In this document: positions 51,701 to 61,300 of the stretch, piece by piece
How the letters are laid out: every line of letters starts with the position of its first letter
How positions within the stretch are numbered: position 1 is the stretch's first letter
From: Pipra filicauda
Lineage: Eukaryota > Chordata > Aves > Passeriformes > Pipridae
Assembly: GCF_003945595.2 (NCBI RefSeq)
Contig: NW_024104532.1
Coordinates: forward strand, 2,665,501 to 2,729,500
Direction: 5' to 3'
Length of the DNA: 64,000 nt
Position numbers and translations under genes: made by a program
Notes under the pieces: generated by a model
What the model saw: the letters and a program-made list of their open reading frames with translations, nothing else
The model's database searches: none
What the model was told of the DNA's origin: nothing

Positions 51701-54526
51701 CTCCAGTGCTGAAGATCATTCAGCACTACTACAAACAAATACTACTTTGAGACATCCCACCTTTAAGTTAATTTGATGTGAAGTCCCCAAACAAAATGCC
51801 TGGAATTAAGAGCAATAAATATCTGAGACCACAAAGCTGTAGTGAAACCATTGAGAAAAAAGCTGTAAAAAACCACTGCAAAGTAGGGACAAATATGGAA
51901 CATCTCCCCTTCTTGCTCCTACTGTCTTCTCTACCTCTACTCTAAATTATAAACTTATGTGTAAAGCTTCTGATCAGTAAGACTAACATGTAGTGTTTTA
52001 TTCCAGACAAATAAATGTTACCTTCCCCATCTGCCACACCCTGATCCCACTGTCCACCCACAAAAGCTATCACAGCTGAATTTTCACATTCCTGAATGCT
52101 CCTTTAGGGAGGAGTTGGCTGGGGAAGAAAGGAAGTTAACAGTGACAAGGACTTTGCTGTAAGAACCGATGAGTCCCTCCAGATTGCTGCAGACTGTGCT
52201 TGGGTCAGACTTTGTACTCACTTGGGGGTCTCCGTGGTCTCCAAGAGCTCTGAATACTGAGATGCACAGTGCTGAGAAGAGACAAAGGAAGTCAGAGGAC
52301 ATTAAAGAGTCAGCTTGAGCTAACACCTATCAACAAAGCTCACAGGGCACTCACTCCCACTTCTTCAGAGGCCCAAGGTTTTATGAACAAATCTCACAGT
52401 TTTCTCCAGAGTTTCCCTCAAGGCTATAGTTTAGCGTAGCTCACAGTGAGGAAGCAAAAACAAAGCTAAAGAACAGATGCTCCCAACTAACAATACAGAA
52501 ATCAAAGCAAGCAAAAGCTGCAGCTGTAACATTTCCATCTGTGAACACGAACCAAAATATTTAATCAAAGAAGACAAAATAACATTACATTAGGGCCAGT
52601 TCCAAAGCTCAACAGACACAGTAAGCAACATAACAACCCCAACTGTCCCTTACAGGACAAAAGTCCCAGGTGCTGGCTCAAACAGCAGGACACACCAAGA
52701 TACATGGGCATCCACAAATTCCTAGGGCAAGGAATTCCACACCTTAAATCACATGCCTGGTGAAGAATCTCTTTAGTCAGACTTACTTATTAATTGTTTA
52801 CTGGACAAAGCATGGAACAATTAATCCTTATTCATCCTCAACATGGCACTTCTGATTATGCAGAGATCTGGTATATTCCTGTTACTCATCTTTTCATGTT
52901 AAGGGTTCTACCTTACTTAGCCATCCCTCACAAGGAAAGCTGTTTCATTTCTTTGATCATCCATGTCTTTTTCTTAACTTTATCCAACTGGACTGCGAGC
53001 TCAAGTTTAATTTCAGAAACAGAAAAACAGTATTTGATTTAAATAACTTTTTTTTTTTCCAAATTAATTTTGCTACGTGTTTTTAAAACAAAAACCACAT
53101 TCTCCTAGGCTTTATATATCCGTTTGTAGAACTCATTTTTTCCCAAGATTCAAATATGAGTATCTTACCTTTTGGGAAAACCAGTCAGGTGGACGCCCTG
53201 GCTCTGCAAAAGGCTTGATGGCTCTGCTGACTGAGACCCTGCAGGAGGGAAATGGCAAATCACCATCACTTTCTTCCCCAACTACCATTCAGAGAAAAAT
53301 TGACAAGCTGTCTCGACATCATTGAATAACCCCCTAAACATGATAAACTCACCAAGGAGCTGCTATGTTTGGGAATTACTACAGTATAAAGTACAAAACT
53401 TGAAAATATTTGCCCGCTCCTAATAAAAAATACCTTTGCTCCTTTGCTTTGAAAAAGCAAGTTTCTAGATTCTGATTACGTGCCTATACTTCCACAAACA
53501 TCTTACTTTTGTAAGTGGAAAAAGGCAGTAAAACAGAGCTACAGCTTCAGTGCACAGGAATCTGCTACCAATTATCCTTCTTGACCGCAACTCACCTCAT
53601 CCAATTTATTAACAAAGAATCACCTAATGGTGTGGGACCATTAAGGGACCTAAAAGATCATTTCATTCCAACCCTCTGCTGTGGGCAGGGACACCTTCCA
53701 CTAGACCAGGTTGCTCCAAGCCCTGTCCAACCTGGCCTTGGACACTTCCAGGGATGGGGCAGCCACAGTTTCTCTGGGCAACCTGTGCCAGGGCCTCACC
53801 ACCCTCACAGGGTAGAATGCCTTCCTAATCTCCAATCGAACCTTTACTCTGTTGGTTTGAAGCCATTCCCCCTTATCCTGTCACTCCATGTCCTAGTCCA
53901 AAGTCTCTCTCCAGCTCTCATCACTCTTTATTTTAACACACCTCTGCTTTCACACAATAGTTATGAAGGCAGCAAAAAGCCTGTCCAGGTACATCTCTAA
54001 CACCTTTGACACACCATCTTTGTTCTGAACAGAGGCGGGGGGGACAGCCCCGCGCTTTGCCCCGGGTACCCGGTGCCTCGCACACGCTCAGGTTCCCCGC
54101 TCTGTGCTCCCGTACCAATTCTGGTCGCCGCTGCGCATGACGGAGGAGGCCAGGCAGAGCTTCTCGCGGATGGACCAGGGCTCGGTGGGGCCGGCGCTCA
54201 GCAGCTTGTGCTCTGCGGGACGGGACAGGACAGGAGTGCGCGGGGGCAGCACCCGGAACACCGGGACGGGACCCCGGGACAACCACCACTGGCCCCGCCC
54301 CTCCCGGATGGCTGGCCCCGCCCCTCCTCCCGAAGCCCCGCCCCTCCCCGAACCACTGTGCCCGCCCCCCGTGCACCGTTTGCCCCTACCCGGAAGGGCC
54401 CTTGGCAACCGCTCCGTTCTTCTCGGGCCCTTCCCCTATTCCCCTCCCCGCCACAGCCCCGTCGCCGTTCACTCCCCGCCGCCGCTCCCGCCCGTCCCCG
54501 CACTCACTACCAGTCCCCGCCGCCAT
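30787..54526 (-). CDS. BRD8: Bromodomain-containing protein 8 (26 coding exons, 1188 aa)
   Basis: Subunit of the NuA4/TIP60 histone acetyltransferase complex. Exons in coding order: 54508-54526, 54116-54212, 53169-53238, 52222-52271, 51242-51364, 51024-51104, 50520-50584, 49782-49918, 49135-49350, 47765-47909, 46394-46603, 45718-45998, 44745-45200, 44297-44390, 44040-44086, 43480-43694, 43130-43222, 42868-42936, 41974-42151, 41242-41346, 40379-40423, 35174-35422, 33103-33245, 32356-32442, 31948-32016, 30787-31009. They sum to 3567 nt in one frame. The N-terminal SANT-like region holds TEPWSIREKLCLASSVMRSG. Bromodomain 1 spans about residues 769-882 and bromodomain 2 about 1063-1188. Both keep the acetyl-lysine-binding Asn (MFQNAVMYNSSDHD and MFQNAVMYNSCDHH). 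Human long form is 1235 aa. The linker between the bromodomains (exons 22-23) is the least conserved part and may lack a small exon. Confidence 0.94.
33246..35173 (-). other. BRD8 intron 22, possible missing micro-exon
   Basis: About 1.9 kb between the two least conserved BRD8 exons. I see no long coding segment. A 15-nt candidate micro-exon lies at 34342-34356 (see findings). The rest is unremarkable. Confidence 0.4.
35423..39190 (-). other. BRD8 intron 21 and 3' UTR of the short isoform, otherwise empty
   Basis: Roughly 3.8 kb of AT-richer intronic sequence. The part just below 39191 is probably 3' UTR of the alternative terminal exon. A 104-codon minus-strand open frame (38112-38426) resembles no protein I know and shows no splice or start support. 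Short poly(A) runs occur (about 37229-37241). I see no complete mobile element. Confidence 0.5.
38840..38845 (-). terminator. Candidate polyadenylation signal of the short BRD8 isoform
   Basis: ATTAAA on the minus strand lies about 346 bp beyond the alternative stop codon. It is the first plausible hexamer noticed; usage is unproven. Confidence 0.35.
39191..39250 (-). CDS. BRD8: Alternative terminal coding exon of BRD8 (short isoform)
   Basis: After an acceptor (TTGTGAGCAG) the minus strand reads DGGTRGRRCAIEADLKMKK and a stop at 39191-39193, 60 nt in all. It is in phase with exon 20 (ends 41242) and exon 21 (40379-40423), both of which end between codons. From memory this tail closely resembles the C-terminus of the shorter human BRD8 isoforms that lack the second bromodomain. 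Its use would yield a one-bromodomain protein of about 932-951 residues, depending on whether the 15-codon exon 21 is included. Confidence 0.75.
   Translation of the reverse strand, partial: DGGTRGRRCAIEADLKMKK
53612..53945 (-). mobile_element. CR1 LINE 3' end in BRD8 intron 2
   Basis: On the minus strand this reads as a typical avian CR1 3' region: a tract with GGTTGCCCAGAGAAACTGTG, a segment around TGGACACTTCCAGGG on plus, then the 3' end near AAAGATCATTTCATTCCAACC on plus. The element is 5'-truncated and sits in the 877-bp intron between coding exons 2 and 3. Confidence 0.85.
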
Positions 54527-54675
54527 CTTCCCCGCCCGGCCCCGAGCAAGGCGGGGCGGAGCCGTGCGCAAAGCCCGCCGGGAAGTGCGCGGCGCCACTC
54601 CCCCTCCTGCTCCTCCGCCCCGTCCAGCGGCCAGTTGGTCGGGCTCCGCCCCCGCTGCCCCAGCAGCGGCCGCTG

Positions 54676-54738
54676 ATTGGCCGTAGCGCGCGCGCGCCGT
54701 GTCCCCATTGGCGGAGCGGGCGGGCGGCGAGGTTTGAA
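54676..54738 (+). promoter_or_regulatory. G2/M-type promoter of KIF20A: paired CCAAT boxes and CHR
   Basis: Two inverted CCAAT boxes (ATTGG at 54676-54680 and 54707-54711) are spaced 31 bp apart, and a CHR element TTTGAA follows at 54733-54738, preceded by GGCGGCGAGG as a possible CDE. This order and spacing are characteristic of cell-cycle genes repressed by DREAM and activated by MMB/FOXM1 plus NF-Y. KIF20A is a known member of that class. The same CpG island starts BRD8 on the other strand, whose start codon is 150 bp away. Confidence 0.65.
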
Positions 54739-54988
54739 ATCCCGACAGTCGGCGCGGGGCGGCCGGTGGCGGCTGCGGGGTCGTGTGCGTGCCAAGGAGC
54801 CCCGCGCGGCAGGCTATACCTGTACGGACAGGCCCCGCGTGGTGCTCTCTGCTGTGTGCGTTGTGGGGGGCAGCCAGTGCGGAGCTGAGTGTGAGTTTGT
54901 GTTGGGGATCCAGTGTGGCGGTCGGTGTATGCATTAGCTCTGTTTGATGGCGTGTATTTGGAGGGTCTCACGTGGTGATCTGTGTGTG

Positions 54989-55165
54989 TTTGGGATCCTG
55001 GATGTCTGTGTGTGCAGGGGGTGTATTTGGGGTCCCGGGTGGTGTTTGTGTGTGCAGGGGGTGGATTTGGGGTCCCGGGTGGTGTTTGTGTGTGCAGGGG
55101 GTGGATTTGGGGTCCCGGGTGGTGTTTGTGTGTGCAGGGGGTGTGTTTGGGGTCCTGGGAGGTGG
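54989..55165. repeat. 40-bp minisatellite upstream of the KIF20A coding start
   Basis: Three full 40-bp units (55021-55060, 55061-55100, 55101-55140), the last two identical, are flanked by partial or diverged copies. Each unit contains TGTGTGCAGGGGGTG and TTTGGGGTCCCGGGTGG. It lies between the KIF20A promoter and the coding exon, most likely in a first intron, because the coding exon is preceded by an acceptor (ttccccag, ending 55335). Confidence 0.9.
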
Positions 55166-55352
55166 TGAGGGTTGTGCAGATTTGCGGCAGCATCCTGTGT
55201 GTCTGCGTGTAGGGAGGGTTCCATGGAGCAGTCTGTGTTTGTGGGGATTGATGCATGAGGTTGTGGGGTGTATCTGTGGGGAGCAAAGCTTGAGCTGCTG
55301 TAACATCACCCTGTCCTGTGCCCCTTTTTCCCCAGGAGCTGTGTGAGACGTC

Positions 55353-58300
55353 ATGGCAGAAGCACTTACCTCCCCAGGGCTGTTCTCTGACGATGAGGTT
55401 GCAGCTTCCCCTGTGCTTGAGTCCACAGCAACTGGGTTTGGGGCTGATTTGCGCAAAGACCTGCTGTCAGAGTTCTCTGCCATCTCCCCAAACCTGGAGA
55501 GCTCCCAGGTGAGGTTGGAGCTCTTCTGTCACAAACAGGGCAGCGTTTTCACTCGTGGCTGCTGGTCTCTGTACAAAGCTGATGTGATGCAGGAGCAACA
55601 GAGACTCTTCAAAAGAGGCTGGAACAAATTGTTGCGTTGTGAGGAGCAGTTCCTCTTAGGAGCAGTGGACTGTGAAGGGCACAGTCAGCGAACGCCTCGT
55701 AACAGTTGGGACTCTCTTAGGGTGGTGCTTGGTCTGGGGGCTGGTTTTGGTGTCAGGTCTTAGGGTTGCTGGTCTGATTCATTAGATAAACAAAGAAAAA
55801 TGCTGGTGTGCTTGGAAATGCCTAAGAAAGCTTCTGGCATTGCTGGTGTTTTTGGGACCAGAGAAGTTCCTGAGCACTGACAGGGGTAGCCAATATGTGT
55901 GTTCTGTGCTGTGGTCCCTGTTACCTGTTCTGATGGGTGGTTGTGTGCTGCCTCTCTGGCTGCCATGTTTAATCTGTGCTGATTTTTGCAGGCTGTAGCT
56001 GAAGACAATAATGGCAAATTAAAGGTCTATCTAAGAGTTCGACCTCTGAAATCTACAGAAGTGGAAAAAGGGGAAGACCAGGTGAGATACCAAATGAAGC
56101 AGGTTTTGAGCTGGCTGTGTGCCTGCTGGGAGAGGCTGTTGTCCTTTACTGTCTATGCTGTGATCATTGCAATAATGGGTTTTATGTGTTCTTTAGGGCT
56201 GTGTCTGCATTGAGAACTCAGAGACCCTTCTTCTAAAAGCTCCTAAGAACTCCTTCACCATGCGGTGCATGGAACGTGGAGTGGGACAAGCATTGCATAG
56301 GTTCTCTTTCACTCGGGTAGGTAACTGGGACAAACCATCCATCTGGAAGTTTTCTGAGCTTAAACCAGCCTTACCAGCTTGAAAAGGTGGCTTATTCATA
56401 CTCACTGATCTCAAGGCGCACTGCCTGAGCTCTGCAGTCTCGTACAATCCTCTCTACGTCAGTTTTTCTGTTGCTGTTTTCTTAGTTTTTCTCTTTTTAA
56501 GCTGCTCCTGACAGCTTTTTTTGGCAGCAAATGCCAAACTCTTGTTTTGCTCATGAGCCTGTAAACAGACTAAAGGCTGCAGTGATATCAAATGTTACTG
56601 GATTAAGCAAAGGAACAGCCTGTTTTTGTAAGAGGCTCGGCTGGAATTGCTGGTGGGTTGGTTGCTCATGGCTAGTGGAGGGAAAAAGGACCGTGTAATA
56701 TCCCTTGAGCAAACATCAGCAGTCAAAGGACAGGAGAGATCTACATGAGGCCGTTTTTTGTGTCTTGTTTGCAGATCTTTGGACCAGACGTGGGGCAGAA
56801 ATTGTTCTTTGATGAGACAATGAAACAGGTGATAAAGGATGTACTGAATGGGCAGAACTGTCTGGTTTATACCTATGGCATCACCAATTCAGGGAAGACT
56901 CACACGATTCAGGGTAAGGAGAGCACTAGGTGTTAGGAGCCTGTTGAGGGATTGTCTGCTGCTACATGTGAATCCTCAGCTTGCTGCTGTTCTTGCCTCA
57001 GGCACCAACCAAGATGGGGGGATTCTGCCTCGCTCTTTGGCAACCATCTTCAACAGTGTGGGGGACCAGCTGTACCAAGCCATGGACCTGAAGCCTTCCC
57101 TCTCCAACGAGGTGATCTGGCTGGACAGCAGGCAGGTGAAGCAGGAAGAGACCAAGAAGCAGATGATGCTGCAGGGGGGTCTCTGGGAGGTAAGCATGGG
57201 GCTTCTGGGAGGCTTGATAGCAAAAGGAGAGGGATGGTGTCATGCCACCTACATGCTCGTGTTCTTGGTTTCCTTCAAGGAGGAGCTGTTAACGCCACTG
57301 AAGAGGAGTTGCAGTGCTGAATCTCAGCTCCAGGCCACCACCAGTGGCAGTTTTGACAGTGGAGTTGCTGGCCTCTCTTCATCCAGCCAACTCACCAGCC
57401 GTTCAGACATCAGCCAGACTGAAGGTATGTCTGGAAGCCTGTTGTGTTCTACCTGCTTTTTGTTGCTTGTGATGGAAGAAAGGGTGATGGCTGTTTGGAT
57501 GCTGTGTTGTGGGTAAGGGAGTAAAGGTGCTGTAGTCTCACAAATATTCCCCTTGAAAAATATGGATGTCAAGGCAAGAAGAACTTTGTGCATATATTTT
57601 GCCAATATCAGAAGAATTCACTGCTGCTTAATAACCAAGCCACATGAAATGAAAAGTTACTTGCCACTCACTCACTCACTTCATTTAAGGAATGTGGTTA
57701 TTGAGCAGCTCATTGCTGGGAAGCAGGGTGCTAAAGTGACATGCTGCATTGAGCACTTGTGCCCAGACTTTCAAACCCAGGAACTACCAGATGATTAGGT
57801 ACTTAGAAGCATGGAGTGCTTGAGGTAACAAGGACTAAAACTTAACTTATGCTGGAAGGAGTTCATGTTTGAAATATCCTGTAATTCTGGAGTCAAAATC
57901 AGGTATATAAAAAGTCCTTACACAGAATAGAGGATACTGTTAAAGGAAACTTCAGGCTGTCTCAGTGGGGACAGGCATTAGAGTAGATACAAATGGGAGG
58001 AGGTATATAGAATAATTTGATTCTGGGGTGGTTTTTCCCACTAAAGAATGTATCTCACTCTACAGCTAAACCATTCCAGTTGCACATATGAAAAGCTGCA
58101 GTCAAGATTTGTTTTCCTTCTTTTTTTTCCCCAGAACTGGGCCCTCTCTGGGCTGATTTGGATCGGATTTCACTCACCAGCACAGGAAATGTGCAGTTCT
58201 CCATCTGGGTTTCCTTCTTTGAGATTTACAATGAGTTAATCTATGACTTGTTAGACCCAACTCTCTCTGGACAGAACCGCAAGCGGCAAACACTGCGGCT

Positions 58301-61300
58301 CTGTGAGGACCAAACTGGCAACCCCTATGTGAAAGGTAGATTTACCTGGAAGGGATCTTTAGTGGCTTTCTAGGAAGACTTTAGGACTGAGTGGGTGGGT
58401 GGCTTAGCAGTGATGCACTGGGGAGCCCCACAGAGACCTCTGATATCTGGATTATGGGAATGTCAAGTTTGTTAATGTCAGGGAAAAGCAGTGATGAAGT
58501 TGGGGCTGAGATAAGTTTTCTGCCAGTCTCCTAAACTGCTGTGCCCAATGCGTGCTTGCTTTTCCAGATCTGAACTGGTTCAATGTCCAGGATGCTAATG
58601 AAGCCTGGAAGCTCCTGAAACTGGGTAGGAAAAACCAGAGTTTTGCCAGCACCCACATGAACCAGAACTCCAGTCGCAGGTCTGAAGGGGAACGGGGGCT
58701 GTTTAGGCAGAAATGCAATTCTGAGGGGCTTTTGAAGGTTATTTCATTGTTTTTAAATATCTACTTGTTTCTATACAGTCACAGTGTTTTCTCCATTCGG
58801 ATTCTGCACTTGCAAAGAGGTGGCAGTGAAGTTGTTCCAAAAATCAGCGAGTAAGTTTCATGTTCTCTGGGATTTGGGGGTGTTCTCAGTGGATTCAGCT
58901 TCCCTGTCTCTTCTGTTGAGGACCTGAAATATGGGAAATATCTTGATAAAGGTATTGTTGAAAGGAAAGAAGTAAAAATTCCCAACCTTAAGTCTTGGAA
59001 CTGACAGGAGTTTGAGGAGTACTGCAAAGCACAACTTGAGGTAGTTCTCAGGCTTTTTGAATGAAGGTAAATGTGAGTAACCCTACCCTTACAGCAGGAA
59101 CATGTCTGTTCCTGGGATGTAGCTACCTGGAAATGGGTTGTCTCAGTACCTGGGAAATGGCTGTTTCACGGACTGACAAAGGATCTTTGAACTTGACACC
59201 ACAAAGCTTGCTATGATGTTACCTTATGTAACACCTACACTTAGGGTAGGCCCTTCCATCCAGCAACAGCCCAGGCACCCCAAAGGAGCGTTCCATGCCC
59301 TTATGAGGAAGCTGAGAAGGTGACTGCAGGGTGTCTGAATTGTAAACCTGGATAGAGCAGGACAAACCCAGCACATTGTGAGAATATCGCTGTGTTTCCT
59401 TCAGGTTAACCCTGTGTGACCTGGCAGGGTCTGAGCGCTGCAAGGACCAGAAGAGTGGGGACCGAATGAAAGAAGCCAACAACATCAACACCTCCCTGCA
59501 CACACTGGGCCGCTGCATCGCCGCCCTCCGCCAGAACCAGCAGTCCAGGTGAGCATCCAGAGCTCCAGAGGGCGGGTGTGACTGGGCTGTTTTGCTTTCC
59601 CAGCTCACTCCTGTCTCTCCCCACAGGACAAAGCAGATGGTGGTTCCATTCCGGGACAGCAAGTTGACCCGTGTGTTCCAGGGGTTCTTCACTGGGCGCG
59701 GGCGCTCCTGCATGATTGTCAACATCAACCAGTGTGCGTCCACTTATGATGAGACTCTGTATGTAGCCAAGTTCTCAGCCATTGCCAGCCAGGTGAGTAG
59801 CAGACACCAGGATCACAGCATGGCCAGGGTATATCCTGCTTCTGTGGGAATGGGCCCTTTTCCACAAGGAGAGGGGGGCATGCTCACAAGTCTTTCCTAC
59901 GCTTCTCTAGTGGCTTATTTTACCTCTAGAGTATTTACAGATTCTGCTAAACTAACAGGTTGCAGAGAAGGACTGTGTTTAAAGATTACACAACTCTCAG
60001 GCTTTGCATACAGCAATGATGATCTTTTCCTCTTCAGCTTGTGCAGGCGCCTCCCACAAAGCTGGGACTTCCATCCCTTCAATCCATCATCAAAGAGCAC
60101 AGCAGGAGAACCAGCCAGGGGGCAGAGGCAAAGGAAGAAGTGGACTCAGAAGAAGACGAAGACACTGAGGATGAGGCAGATGTCTCCATGTATGAGAAGA
60201 AGGTGGGTTGTGATTTGTTTTACAGCCTTTATGGATAGAAGGGCAAGAACATGACTGTTAGTTTGGCCTCGGAGGTGGGACTGCAGCTTGGCACCATGCC
60301 AAGAGAGGTGACAGAGAACCTCAGTAGGATATAGAACCCAGGAGGTTGGGAATCTATGACACAAATATTTCATAGTTGGTCTAAACCTGACACACACACT
60401 TAATTTGGAAACACTGTCATCTGTGGAATAGTGACAGTAAGAGTGTGGGTGCAGACCTGAAATCTAGAGATCAGAAAACATGCAGAACAGGTGGCTAAAT
60501 TGAGGAAAAACAATCAAACTTCCTAGATACTCAAAAGCAGGCAGCTGGGATAGCTGAAAGATCAAGATGGAAGTCACACACCTACAGAGACTCAAGCTGT
60601 CATGTGTCAAGGTAGCGAACCCCGGCAACTTCTCTTTCCAAGCGACTAAAATAATCTTAAATCTGCAGATCACTGCAGCCTGCAGACACAGGATCACTTA
60701 GTTAATTCCAGGCTTTAACTCTGTTGTGCAGTGTGGGCAGTGGAGCTGTGTCCTTCTTGCAGGACTTGTTGCGTGCAGCAGAAGCTGCACGAGAGCTGCT
60801 GGTGCAGGAGCGGCTGAAGAAGCTGCAGCTCGAGATGCGCCTGCGTGAGGAGATCTGCAATGAGATGATGGAGTACATGCAACAGAAGGAGCAGTGGTGG
60901 AGGTACAGCCTGTGCTGATCCCCCTCCCTCTGCTCAGGTTGAGCTGCAGCACCCAGAACCACCACACCCTGACATGGAGCTGTTTGTTCTCTTTGTAGCC
61001 AACACGTGGATGCTCAGAGGGAGCAGCTGGAGGAACTGTACGAGGAAAAACTGACTATCCTGAAGGAGTTATTGACCGACCATTACCAGGAGAAGATCCA
61101 GGTTTGTTCAAGCAATGAAATAACATCAGGAAAATGGCAGTGGGTTGGGAGGAGACTCAGGGTACTTGAGTCCAGGACAATGTTTATGCAAACTGAAAGA
61201 TGTTGCTTTCTGAGGTATTTTTTTGTGATATTTGATTGCTTGATCCACAATTTTTGCTTCTTGTCTCTTCCTTTACGTAGCTCACTAGGCTTCCTAATTT

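Noticed and set aside
54434..55483. Histidine/threonine/proline-rich minus-strand frames upstream of KIF20A
   Set aside because: They are translations of the 40-bp minisatellite, a length that is not a multiple of three, giving the same peptides in rotating frames.
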